From positions 6,534,323 through 6,598,322 of the forward strand of contig JAJEKV010000060.1 in the NCBI GenBank assembly GCA_021234155.1: 64,000 bases of DNA, in the 5' to 3' direction. Positions 12,110-23,262 of the stretch are shown piece by piece. A program made the translations under genes and the position numbers. The stretch's first letter is position 1, and each line of letters opens with the position of its first letter. Under the pieces are notes generated by a model. The model was not told the DNA's origin and did no database searches. It worked only from the letters and a program-made list of their open reading frames with translations. This DNA is from Isoetes taiwanensis. Taxonomy: Eukaryota; Streptophyta; Lycopodiopsida; Isoetales; Isoetaceae.

Positions 12110-12232
12110 ACAACTACAGATACGTGAATTGCTACATAAATTGCTGACACTAGATTGAATGTTAATACAACTCCACAACTACAAATACATGAATTGCTAC
12201 ATAAATTGCTGACACGAGGTTGGACGTTAATA
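12110..12232. repeat. Tandem duplication of about 60 bp
   Basis: Two adjacent copies begin caactccacaactaca and contain gaattgctacataaattgctg. The same pair occurs inverted in the right arm at about 30140-30260, so it predates the arm duplication. Confidence 0.8.
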
Positions 12233-12529
12233 GTGGGTTCAACCCCACAGGTTTAGAACTGAAGAAAATGTTCGCGACGGCCTTGGCCGCCGCGATAAAT
12301 TTCTTGTATGTTTAAAACATGTCTTTCCAAAAAATACAGCATACATACACCATTTGATTTAACATTTGCAAGGCATGACGATCGTGACTAAGTAAAATCG
12401 ATATGAGTAGATGTTTATTATAGGTCCCAAATGACTAAATAACATAGATATTGAGTAGATGTTTATTATAGATCCCAAGTCATATAAGACCGAATGAAAT
12501 ACGTCATAGGCCTATAATAAGTCAAATTC

Positions 12530-12577
12530 ATCCCTGTCAAGGATAGCGTTGGCGCTAACACTATCCTTGACAGGGAT
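12530..12577. repeat. 17 bp-stem hairpin at end of left gene copy
   Basis: atccctgtcaaggatag at 12530-12546 is perfectly complementary to 12561-12577, with a 14-base loop. The right arm keeps only one side of it (near 29861-29885), so the stem arose or was lost after the arms separated. Confidence 0.8.
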
Positions 12578-12780
12578 GAAACTGCTACTTTCTGTGGAAC
12601 TTTCGGTAGCACTAATACTTCCAGTGATTGTTTGGGTTGAACTTCCGGTTACCATAATGCTTCCTGTGATACTTCTGATGTTTCCAATATTAGAAGTTTG
12701 CATGAGACACATTGTAGGAGCAATTGGGTTGCACATTTTAGCATTGGTCAGTTGCATAATCGTATTGATGGCATTCGCAC

Positions 12781-13165
12781 CTTACTCCGGGCAACGAGAG
12801 CTGTCGGATGGGCATATTTGCCCTTTATTCCAAGATCTGGACCGTACATAGCGATCCTCGTTTGTGGGGTATGCATGTACAAGTTTTTGTATACTGTATA
12901 TTAAGGTTTGCAAAATACTATAAGGTTTTAAAGAATGTACTTAATGGTGTTAATTTTGTACATGTATTGTAAATATATTTTTGGAGCTCTCGCTGCCTTA
13001 CGTAACCCCCCGTGTGAATATGCACCCAAACCAAAGGGGGTTTAAGGGGGATTTTAATTAATATGTGTTAAATGCAATGGTTTGTGTTAATAATGTTAAT
13101 GGTAGTTGTGTGTTGATTGTTATATTAAAAAAATTTTTGGGCCCTTCGGGCCCTAACTAACGCAA
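12781..13165 (+). repeat. Foldback element lacking its left arm
   Basis: The loop (from ttactccgggcaacg) and the right arm (from gtaaccccccgtgtg, about 13002) match the foldback element at 33501-33890. The 186 bp left arm is missing, with the break at the arm-loop junction. It forms the left end of the insertion in the gene copy. Confidence 0.8.
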
Positions 13166-14810
13166 ACATAGGTAAATGTTATGGGACTAAATATTAATTA
13201 CTAAAAAGCACAATAACATCAAGACTGAATGTGATACATTAACGTAATCATATCGCGTCACTTATAAGTGTCACTCGAGTACAAACATGTTAGGAAATGA
13301 TTATCTAGTTCCAAAGTAGTAGGAAGACTGTCACGATGATTAGATTTAGTGGGATTTTGGAGTGTCAAATAAAGAGTAATATCCTCCGCAAATGCCATTG
13401 TAAGGGATTTAGAACATGTTTGCAAGACAAAAGGAATTATAAATCATAAACAATTAAGAGAAGTCTTGAAGAAGAAATACAAATATGATGCAACACATAT
13501 AATAATGCAAGATGGTACATGGAAATTATATAGAAAGGCAGCATGAAAAATCATGCTTCCAACATGAAAATAAGAATGTTGAGAAGCTACAAACTTGTTA
13601 TGCTATGATTACAAGGCAGCAATGGAAATGGAAAGGGAGGCCACAAGGCTTAGATGATGCTTGTACGATTCGCGGCAATTTGGCAGGCAAATCATATGCT
13701 CCAAAATCATGCCATTTCCAATCCAGTGCACAAAATTTCCAAAAGAATTTTGATGAACCCTAGGTTTAAAAACTAACATGATCAACTCTAAGATGAAAGG
13801 CTTTTTCAGAACTGAGCATTTGCCATGGTAGAAGAAAGAGAGTGAGAGTTCCAGATCTCAGTACTGTTTCAAAGAAGGATTAAGGAAGAATCCATGTCTT
13901 CAATAGATCTGACCATGTCAACATCCCAAGGGTCATCAGAATTGATCATGTTAAGCATCATGTTATTATGGTAGCCATAGTCGTGCAAGTTCATCTCGCA
14001 TAGCTGAAAAGTGGCAATCACTCATTTTCCATTTTGCATGCTTGGCTTTTTTACCGCAGTGATGTGATCACGTTAATGCACTTCCTTGGGGCTGCATAAG
14101 GGCTCTTGAGGCGGGGTCGATAAGCCGCCGAGGAGAAATCAAATATCTACGGATTGATCTTATAGAAAAGTGCCCAAGATTTGTAGACATAGCTTCAGCT
14201 CCAGATCGTCCCCGCGCATCACCCGCATTTTGGGTCTTTTCGCTCAATGAAATCATGGAATAACCTGTACTAAGCGTACATGCACATCTGCACAAAAAAA
14301 CAGGGCCCCAACTCCGATCAGCAAGGCAAAACATGCTCGGGTCTGCAGTGAACGGATTAAATGTTCCTGCATCGTCCTGTGCAACCCTAAAACAAATGCT
14401 GTTTTGCTACCCTAGGTTCTAAGCAAACGGAACATGGCACTGAACCAGAGGATAGCATCAATGGCTTACGAGCCTCAATCCTGAGAGATGTGATCCCGCC
14501 ATAAATCATTTAACTACCCAGTAGCTTCAAATTCGTTTCCCAATCTCTAATGATCTCGTTATTGTCAAATGGAAGTCCTCGAACCTCGACTCAAAGCCCA
14601 TTCTTATTGGGCACCACCAATTTTTCGAAAAAACTTATCCCAATCAAGGCTGCCAATTTACTAACTGGAAGACTTGAAGACCGCCAATGCTGCATTTTTT
14701 TTCTGAGTGCTGCAAGAATCCAAAAATCCCTTTGCACTGGAGTAACCTGGCCCTTGTGTCCTCTGAAAAACAGATTTGAATGGAGGGAAGATCAGAAGAT
14801 AGCAACGGAA

Positions 14811-14813
<3 letters not shown>

Positions 14814-14846
<33 letters not shown>
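14814..14846. repeat. (GATA)n microsatellite
   Basis: About eight uninterrupted gata units. The tract lies 14 bases before the direct repeat that flanks a tRNA-like fragment. Confidence 0.95.
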
Positions 14847-14847
<1 letters not shown>

Positions 14848-14860
14848 AGTATTTTACGCC

Positions 14861-14950
14861 AGATCATGATTGAAGATAGAAGCGAGACTTGAACACAAGA
14901 TCTCTTAGTTGCTAACCCAATGGACTAGAGGAGATCATGATTGAAGATAG
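14861..14950 (-). mobile_element. Short SINE-like insertion with direct repeats
   Basis: A 51-base core (14881-14931) is flanked by perfect 19 bp direct repeats (agatcatgattgaagatag at 14861-14879 and 14932-14950). Read on the minus strand, the core has an A-box-like TAGTCCATTGG and a B-box-like GTTCAAGTC about 30 bases later, as in tRNA-derived SINE heads. Long flanking repeats of this kind are the usual mark of LINE-assisted insertion. It lacks a poly(A) or other tail and is very short, so it may be a truncated SINE or an inserted tRNA fragment. Confidence 0.6.
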
Positions 14951-15069
14951 GTAAATGCAAGTTGCAAATGTTCGAGGGTTGCCTCTAAAATAAAAAGAGG
15001 GCTTTTGTTGTGAGCCCTTGGATGTTGGACCATTGCAAAAAAAAAAACTAAATCAACGACTAAGAAATG

Positions 15070-15188
15070 GTGCACTCTAGATGTACGCATTAGTACATCC
15101 ATTTGAATACGCCATGAAATCTTAGAAAAACCTTTGTGAAAAGCGTACAAAAATACAAAAAAAACCCCCTGTTATTATGCTACATATT
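15070..15188 (+). repeat. 119 bp repeat shared with 36048-36164
   Basis: Both copies start gcactctagatgtacgcat and end ccccctgttattatgctac. Here it forms the right end of the insertion in the gene copy. At 36 kb it precedes a recurring short ORF. Confidence 0.8.
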
Positions 15189-16869
15189 TATTCTTGCAAA
15201 TCCTTGCAGCCTCCTCCATGGTCAGCACTGGTAATACTGTAGATCCCAACAAAGCAGCAAGACAGCCAATTTCCAATTTTTTCTCTACGAAGGGACAGAG
15301 GTGTTCCTCCACCATTGCACATGTGATGGCCTTCGTGAGATATAGAAATGGACCACACTTAGATACATGGGTTCCGTGAATCTCTCCCCAGCACATTGGG
15401 CCCATTCCAATGTACCCCTTGGGGCATTCGGGGTAGCATAATCCGTCATACGAATCCAAATCCTGTGACAAAAAAAAGCATGATGAGTCTATATCATAGT
15501 CGCCATATGTGGTAAGCGTCGTCATATGTCCTAAGGGATGTGGGATAAGGATATAAGTTACTAAGTAATAGGATGGCGCCAAGTGGTATGGTGTGGAAGT
15601 CAGTCACTAACTAATAATTGATTGATTGATTTTTCTTAGTCTAGAGTAGTTGCACCCACCCACTAACTAATAATTGATTGATCTTTCTTAGTCTAGAAAT
15701 TGACAATTGACAAATTGATTTAGAAATTAATCAATTGACGATTGACAATTGACGTAAAAATACCATCTATCTAGCAATCTATAATAATTCTATGCATTGT
15801 GAAGAAAACAGCAATGAAATAATAGACTTTTACCTGTCCTCCAGGGCAGACCATGGCTGATGGGGAGCCACGAGAATAGTTATGGCGATGGATGGATTGA
15901 GCGCAGAAACAACCAATGTCTTTAGATCCGTCGGGGCAGCCATTACAGCATCCGGTGCAACAGCAGCCTTTGGCCCACATTTTGGTGCAGAAATCTCCGG
16001 TGGTGGAAAATCCGGGAGGGCAGTTCGAAACGCACAGATCTCCCCTGCACTCCACAGGAATCGTTTAACATTGCAGCCTTGCATGAAAACATCTGCGTCT
16101 GCCCATCCTTTTCGAACCCGTCCGGGCACAAATAAGGGTGCACTCCAAATCCCCTGTACAATAAATCAGCAAAGCAGGCTTTTGAGTCCACCATACAACC
16201 TTCTCCCTCTGCAACAAACAAACCAATTGAAATGTTATAACATTCTTTAACTTTGCTCTATCTAACCACACTTTTAGACTTACTTAGCGGTTCAATCTCT
16301 GACACGTTGAATGCCGTAACCCCAAGTGCCAGCAGGCTAGCTATGGCTGCAAATACCAGCACTGGGCTTGCCATTTTTCTCTGTGATTGGATAGAGAACT
16401 GAGTACATTTGTATAAGAGAAGGTGGTGCAATATATACAGCAGAGAAGGGTTGCTAACGTGGAAATTTCCTGCGTTTAGATGAACGTCCATGATGTGCAG
16501 TAAAAACTAACTCTTTTTTTGGCATCAAGACCCCAGTTTACTTTGCATAACGTTAAATTAGAGGGCATCTCTTTTTCCTGTAGATAACTTAGTCTTTGTC
16601 GACACCTTCTTTTCTGTTTGTCGACATTCATTGCGCCAGAAGGCCTAGGCCTACGATCACTCATTAAGAGCTCAGTATTTTAGCCAGCTTGAAGAACTTA
16701 CTTACGCGCTTTGTTGGAAGATCGAACATGGCTTATGGAGGACGAAATGGCTCTTTGCATAATTAGCATTCTGCAATTCATTTATTAGTTTGAACGCAGC
16801 AGAGCAATATTGGCCATAACTATTGGGAACAAATTCAGCAGATTGTACAGCCAAGAGTTCACTCTCATC

Positions 16870-16965
16870 CTTATCCCTGTCTAAGAAGGACAGTCAAAGT
16901 CATTGTTTTAAGAAGGATGACTTGCATGATTGTCATCCTTCTAAGCAATGTCATTCTTCTTCTTC
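16870..16965. repeat. Imperfect palindrome of aaggatgac words
   Basis: The block is built from aaggatgact and its complement agtcatcctt. It recurs at 18640-18720, 26255-26320 and 27850-27915. The right-arm copies form near-perfect stems of about 20 bp, while the left ones are degraded. Confidence 0.7.
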
Positions 16966-17880
16966 TGTAGAGGCACTCCTGACTCAATAGAGCATTGTTT
17001 TTAAGTCAATAGACGGCATAGTCAATAGAGCATTGTAATTCATGTGTCTTTTGCACGCTTTATCACAAGCTAAAAATCCTCCTTGGCATTTTCTTCCTCC
17101 TAGTCTAGTTGTTGCATAGTTGGCATTCTATACCCATGTCAAAACGAAGTGGGCATTTAATAAAAGTTTGGATTTAGAGCCTATAGCATTTGCATAGAAG
17201 TGGGCATTTAAGCATAGTTTTTTGCGAACTATGCATTTCCTGAATCTTCCATTTTATAAGGCGAAAACAAGCCGGGACTAGTTTATAAGAATGGCGGTTT
17301 GGCATTTAATAGGGGTTTTGGCATAAATAAGATCCATATTCTTGGTCATTTTTGTTGCAAATTCCACCTGCAAAACATTATGCAACTAATTGCGTTAGCC
17401 AAATTTCTTGAAACTTTTTCTTGGTCCAAATATGCAATACCAACAATAACGATTTTTCAACCAAAAAGCATAAAAAATCACAAAGTAAATAGACAGAGGT
17501 TAGAAACAAATGGAAACCTAATCAAAGGTTCCACTAATGTAGGGGTTGCCATGGTAAAAAGGCGCCTCACGTGCAACAAATCTCGGTGCAAAGTTAGACC
17601 AAGAAACAAATATGCAAACACATAGCAAAAATCAAAGAACAAAGCCAAAAGATGCATTACTTATGATTTTTTGAATGTGAATGATAATAATAAATTCGTA
17701 ACTAATTCTTTGAAGATAAATGATTATAAATTAGTAACTAATTGCTCTGTTTCAGAAAGTTATGGAAATTTAAACATGGAGGCAGCAACATGTGAAAAAA
17801 ATTCCAGCATATCATAACAGAGATAAGCCTACATAGCAAGGTCGGCTACGGAGGCAACATGGCACTAGGGACCAAGGGGG
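16966..17880. repeat. Diverged unit of the inner repeat, no gene
   Basis: The stretch is a diverged copy of the words that make up the 1.6 kb repeats further in, such as catttaatatttgcagagc and ggttgccatggtaaaa. The apparent ORF at 17299-17625 lies across these repeated words and has no domain. Confidence 0.6.
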
Positions 17881-17887
17881 CCAAGGG

Positions 17888-18262
17888 GGGTAGCAAGGTT
17901 GCCCTCCAAGATGGCTCAAACATGCCACCAACATGCCACCTAGGCCCAAACATGCCAAGGTGGCTCAAACATGCCGCATGGGTTCCAACATGCCAAGATG
18001 GCTCACACATGCCACGTGGGTTCCAACATGCCACCTAGGTTCAAACATGCCAAGGCAGCTCAAACATGACACGCAGGCTGCCAAGGTGGCCCAAGCACGC
18101 CACTTAGGTTCCAACATGCCACCAAGGCTCCAACATGCCAAGGTGGCTCGAACATGCCATGCGGCCTCCAACATGCCACCTAGGCTCTAACATGCCAAGG
18201 TGGCTCAAACATGCCATCTAGGCTCCAACATGCCATCTAGGCTCAAACATGCCCCTACATTA
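17888..18262. repeat. Minisatellite array A (19-20 bp unit)
   Basis: About 18 units resemble caacatgccaaggtggctc, with the fixed core catgcca and a variable half (aggtggc, cctaggt, gcatggg). It lies just after a conserved block with accaagggggccaaggggg. Open frames through the array arise from the repeat and are not genes. Confidence 0.9.
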
Positions 18263-19544
18263 AATCCTGCCTAACACTTTGTAGGACCCCAGTTTGCATA
18301 ACGTTAGAGGGCATCTCTTTTTCCTGTAGATAGTCTTTGTCGACACCTTCTTTTCTATATTTGGTCTTTGTCGACATTCATTGCGCCCACGTGAAGAGAT
18401 TAGAAGGCCTACGATCACTCATTAAGAGCTCAGTATTTTAGCCAGCTTGAAGAAACTTCCATAGAGTCATTTTCTTACTTACGCGCTTTGTTATAAGACC
18501 GAACATGGCTTATGAATTAGCATTCGAAATCATTTATTTGTTTAATTAGCAGAGCAATTTGGCCATATTTAACAAATTTATAGCGTGAGCAATATTGGCC
18601 ATATTGGGAACAAACGCCAAGAGTTCACTCATCCTTATCCTTCTAAGGGCCCAGCGATAGCGCCAAGTCATTCTTCTTAGAAGGATGACTTGCTGTCATC
18701 CTTCTATGTCATTCTTCTGTAACTTAGAGGCACTCCTAAGTCAATAGAGCATTGTTTTTAAGTCAATAGACTGAGTCAATAGAGCATTGTAATTCACGTG
18801 TCTTTTTGCACGCGTATCACAAGCTAAAAAATCCTCCTTGGCCTTCTTCCTCCGAGGTGGCCATGTCTCAAAGAAGTGGGCATTTTATTTGCGAGCCTAG
18901 ACGCATTTGCATAGAAGTGGGCATTTAATATTTGCGAGAGCCTAGTCATGCATGCAGCCATGCATGTTGGCATTTAATATTTGCAGAGCATATTGTTGGT
19001 CATTTTGTTGCAACTAATTGCAAAACATTAGCTAGGCTTGTTCTTGGCATTAGCCAAATTTATGAGCCTAAACTTTTCTTGGTCCAAATATATAATACTT
19101 ACGATTTTCAACCAAAAAGCATAAAAAATCTAGAAATAGGCGAGCGTTAGAAACAAATGGAAACCTAATCAAAGGTTCCACTAATGTAGGGGTTGCCATG
19201 GTAAAAAAAAATTCTCATGCAACAAATCTCTTGTGAAAAAGTTAGACCAAAAAACAAATATGTAATCAAAGAACAAAGCCAAAGCATGCATTACTTATGA
19301 TTTTTTGAATGTGAATGATAATAATAAATTTGTGGCGATTCTTTGAAGATAAATGATTATAAATTAGTAACTAATTGCTCGCTTTTGTAAAGTTATGGAA
19401 ATTTAAGCAAATGGAGGCGACAACAAGTGACCAAAAAAAATTCCAAAGATATCATAACAGAGATAAGCCTACATATCAAGGTCGGCTACCCGAGGCAACA
19501 TGGCACTAGGGACCAAGGGGCCAAGGGGGTAGCAAGGTTGCCCT
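18263..19544. repeat. Inner repeat unit, left arm
   Basis: It is the reverse complement of about 25500-26640 and carries the same words in the same inverted order, including a tttgtcgaca pair near 18340-18380. No gene is seen. Around 19380-19460 this copy differs from its relatives mainly at CAG and CTG positions. Confidence 0.7.
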
Positions 19545-19800
19545 CCAAGATGCTCAAACATGCCACCTCAAACATGCAAACGCATGGGTTCAACATGCCA
19601 CCACCCACGTGGGCCCAAACATGCCAAGGTGGTTCAAACATGCCGCATGGGTTCCAACATGCCAAGATGGCTCACACATGCCACGTGGGTTCCAACATGC
19701 CACCTAGGTTCAAACATGCCAAGGCAGCTCAAACATGACACTAGGCTCTAACATGCCAAGGTGGAGATTAGAAGGCCATGCCACGCTCAAACATGCCCAA
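19545..19800. repeat. Minisatellite array B
   Basis: The same 19-20 bp unit as array A, about 11 copies, with one insertion-like break near 19575-19605. Confidence 0.85.
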
Positions 19801-21477
19801 ACATTAATAGCTTTGTAGGATTTTAGCATAACGTTAGAGGGAAGAAACTTCCATAGAGTCATTTTCTTTTACTATATTTGGTCTTTGTTATAAGACCTGA
19901 ACATGGCTTATGGAGGACGAAATGGATCTTTGCATAATTAGCATTCGCAATTCATTTAGTTTGATTTTGTTAAGAGCAATATTGGCCATATTGGGAACAA
20001 ATTTAGCATTTATTAGCATTGTATATTGGGGTCCAAATGCGATAATGCCAAGAGTTCACTCTCAAACAAGCCATTGTCATCCTTCTATGTCATTCTTCTG
20101 TAACTTAGAGGCACTCCTAAGTCAATAGAGCATTGTTTTTAAGTCAATAGACTGAGTCAATAGAGCATTGTAATTCACGTGTCTTTTTGCACGCATATCA
20201 CAAGCTAAAAAATCCTCCTTGGCCTTCTTCCTCTGAGGTGGCCATGTCTAAAGAAGTGGGCATTTAATATTTGCAGAGCCTAGTCTGTTGCATAGAAGTG
20301 GGAATTTAATATTTGAGCCTAGTTGCATAGTTGGCTAGTGGGCATAGTTGGCATTTGCGAGCCTAGTGCATTTGCATAGTTGGCATTTAATATTTGCAGA
20401 GCATATTGTTGGTCATTTATGCCTCATTTTGGGCCGCAATTCGCAAGTCTTTCTGCACGCTTATCACAAGCTAGGAAATCCTCCTTGGCATTTAATATTT
20501 GCAGAGCCCTAGTCTGTTGCATAGTTGGCATTCTATACCATCAGAATGGCAAAACGCTGTGTTGAGACAACAACTATACATGATAAAAAGTTTGGATTTA
20601 GACCTGCGATAGCATTTGCTGGCACCAAGACTTCCGCATATGCATCTATTGCTCGAGTTTCAGCGCCTCGGGTAAGCAGAACTATGCATTTCATTTCTGA
20701 ATCTTCTTTGAAAAATTTTATTAGACAGCAAAGCAAACCGGACATTTTCTGTTTATAAGAATGGCAGTTTGTTCTTTCTTGCATAAAGGGGTTTTTTGGC
20801 ATAAATAAGCCTGATCCAGGACTTCTTGGCCATGATTAAGTGCAATTAAGCGGAAATTCCACCTAAATTGCAAAAAACTATTAGAATGCAACTAATTGCA
20901 AAACATTAGCCACTTGTCGTTAGCCAAATTTCCTGAAACTTTTACTTGATATGGCAGACCAACAAGCAAAAATTCAGGTCCAAAAGCTTACATATGCAAT
21001 ACTTACGATTTTTCAACCAAAAAAGCATAAAAAATCACAGTAAATAGACAGAGCGTTAGAAACAAATGGAAACCTAATCAAAGGTTCCACTAATGCAGGG
21101 GTTGCCATGGTAAAAAATTCAGTTAGAAAAGACGCCTCACGTGCAACAAATCTCAGGTGCAAGTTAGACCAAGAAACAAATATGCAAACACATAGCAAAA
21201 ATCAAAGAACAAAGCCAAAGCATGCATTATTTATGATTTTTTGAATGTGAATGATAAGAATAAATTCGTAACTGATTCTTTGAAGATAAATGATTATAAA
21301 TTAGTAACAAATTGCTCTGTTTCAGAAAGTTATGGAAATTTAAGCACGGAGGCAGCAACAAGTGAAAAAAATTCCAGCATATCATAACAGAGATAAGCCT
21401 ACATAGCAAGGTCGAAGCTACCAGAGGCAACATGGCACTAGGGACCAAGGGGGCCAAGGGGGGTAGCAAGGTTGCCC

Positions 21478-21625
21478 TCCAAGATGGCTCAAACATGCCA
21501 CCAACATGCCACCTAGGCCCAAACATGCCAAGGTGGCTCAAACATGCCGCATGGGTTCCAACATGCCAAGATGGCTCACACATGCCACGTGGGTTCCAAC
21601 ATGCCACCTAGGTTCAAACATGCCA
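21478..21625. repeat. Minisatellite array C
   Basis: About seven 19-20 bp units, shorter than array A, ending abruptly at an aaacgcagcagagc junction. Confidence 0.85.
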
Positions 21626-23077
21626 AACGCAGCAGAGCAATATTGGCCATATTGGGAACAAATTTAGCAAATTGTACAGGGCCCTCGCGATAACGCCAAG
21701 AGTTCACTCTCTGAAGCCAGTTGTCATCCTTCTATGTCATTCTTCTGTAACTTAGATGCACTCCTAAGTCAATAGAGCATTGTTTTTAAGTCAATAGACT
21801 GAGTCAATAGAGCATTGTAATTCACGTGTCTTTTTGCACGCATATCATAAGCTAAAAAATCCTCCTTGGCCTTCTTCCTCTGAGGTGGCCATGTCTAAAG
21901 AAGTGGGCATTTAATATTTGCAGAGCCTAGTCTATTGCATAGAATTGGGCATTTAATATTTGTAGAGCCTAGTCTGCCTAGTCTGTTGCAGAGCCTAGTC
22001 TGTTGCATAGTTGGCATTTAATATTTGCAGAGCATATTGTGGGTCATTTATGCCTCATTTTGGTTATAATTGCAACTCTTTTTCAAGACGCTTACCACAA
22101 GCTAGGAAATCCTCCTTGGCATTTAATATTTGCAGAGCCCTAGTCTAGTCTATTGCATAGTTGGCATTCTATACCATCAGAATGGAAAAACGTTGTGTTG
22201 AGACAGCAACTGTACATGATAAAAAGTTTGGATTTAGACCTGCACCAAGACTTCCGCATATGCATCTATTGCTCGAGTTTCAGCGCCTCGGGTAAGCAGA
22301 ACTATGCATTTCATTTCTGAATCTTCTTTGAAAAATTTTATAAGACAACATTTTCTGTTTATAAGAATGACAATTTGTTCTTTCTTGCATATAGGGGTTT
22401 TTTGGCATAAATAAGGCTGATCCAGGACTTCTTGGCCATGATTAAGTGCAATTTAGCAGAAATTCCACCTAAATTGCGAAGAACCATTAGAATGCAACTA
22501 ATTGCAAAACATTAGTCACTTGTCGTTAGCCAAATTTCCTGAAACTTTTACTTGATATGGCAGACCAACAAGCAAAAATTCAGGTCCAATATGCAATACT
22601 TACGATTTTTCAACCAAAAAAGCATAAAAAATCACAGTAAATAGACAGAGTGTTAGAAACAAATGGAAACCTAATCAAAGGTTCCACTAATGTAGGGGTT
22701 GCCATGGTAAAAAATTCAGTTAGAAAAGACGCCTCACGTGCAACAAATCTCAGGTGCAAGTTAGACCAAGAAACAAATATGCAAACACATAGCAAAAATC
22801 AAAGAACAAAGCCAAAGCATGCATTACTTATGATTTTTTGAATGTGAATGATAATAATAAATTTGTAACTGATTCTTTGAAGATAAATGATTATAAATTA
22901 GTAACTAATTGCTCTGTTTCAGAAAGTTATGGAAATTTAAGCACGGAGGCAGCAACAAGTGAAAAAAATTCCAGCATATCATAACAGAGATAAGCCTACA
23001 TAGCAAGGTCGAAGCTACCAGAGGCAACATGGCACTAGGGACCAAGGGGGCCAAGGGGGGTAGCAAGGTTGCCCTCC

Positions 23078-23262
23078 AAGATGGCTCAAACATGCCACCA
23101 ACATGCCACCTAGGCCCAAACATGCCAAGGTGGCTCAAACATGCCGCATGGGTTCCAACATGCCAAGATGGCTCACACATGCCACGTGGGTTCCAACATG
23201 CCACCTAGGTTCAAACATGCCAAGGCAGCTCAAACATGACACTTAGGCTGCCAAGGTGGAGA
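23078..23262. repeat. Minisatellite array D
   Basis: About nine units, otherwise like array C, continuing into the block missing from the preceding repeat unit. Confidence 0.85.

Larger units (their letters stand above)
13166..15069. other. Insertion interior, no gene seen
   Basis: The reading frames are short and lack recognisable domains. The stretch holds the (GATA)n tract and the tRNA-like fragment listed separately. Confidence 0.4.
12783..15180. mobile_element. 2.4 kb insertion splitting the left gene copy
   Basis: The intact right copy reads continuously across 29610-29645. In the left copy the same exon is split, with ggcattcgcacctt just before 12783 and attcttgcaaatcc just after 15180. 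The first 380 bases match the loop and right arm of the foldback element at 33319-33903. The last 110 bases match 36048-36164. Both end blocks therefore occur, in the same order and orientation, at one place 20 kb away. The interior differs as far as I can read and includes a (GATA)n tract and a SINE-like fragment. No target-site duplication is evident and a few target bases appear lost. Confidence 0.75.
12512..16374 (-). pseudogene. Left, broken copy of cysteine-rich secreted protein gene
   Basis: This is the inverted paralogue of the gene at 28481-29856. Exon 1 is 16374 down to 16284 and encodes the same signal peptide (MASPVLVFAAIASLLALG). The GTAAGT donor at 16283-16278 and the acceptor before 16210 are conserved. 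Exon 2 starts at 16210 but loses frame in the middle, where a short scrambled stretch near 16045-16090 replaces the order seen in the right copy. The Cys-rich part then reads on in another frame. Exon 3 begins after a TTTTTTTGTCACAG-type acceptor near 15465, is open to about 15180, and is then cut by a 2.4 kb insertion. Its remaining end, with the Ser/Thr-rich tail, is at 12757-12512. As written it cannot make the full protein. Confidence 0.85.
10031..19750. repeat. Left arm of giant inverted repeat
   Basis: From 10031 the sequence is the reverse complement of the stretch ending at 32606. Matching anchors are 10031 with 32606, 11137 with 31521, 12562 with 29861, 16374 with 28481, about 16664 with 28121, about 18290 with 26640, and about 19440 with 25520. 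The arms differ by substitutions, small indels, a 2.4 kb insertion on the left (12783-15180) and a roughly 270 bp insertion on the right (30530-30805), so they have diverged for some time. The left limit is set by the LTR and the arm may continue beyond it outside the window. The inner limit is blurred by tandem repeats. Confidence 0.85.

Noticed and set aside
14661-14867. ORF with SIYLSIYLSI repeats
   Set aside because: It is a translation of the (GATA)n microsatellite.
15882-16250. Antisense ORFs over the cysteine-rich gene copies (also 28691-29017)
   Set aside because: They are shadows of the exon on the opposite strand; splice sites and the signal peptide support the sense strand.
17888-18262. 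CRISPR-like array
   Set aside because: Units are contiguous and degenerate with no unique spacers, and the context is eukaryotic.
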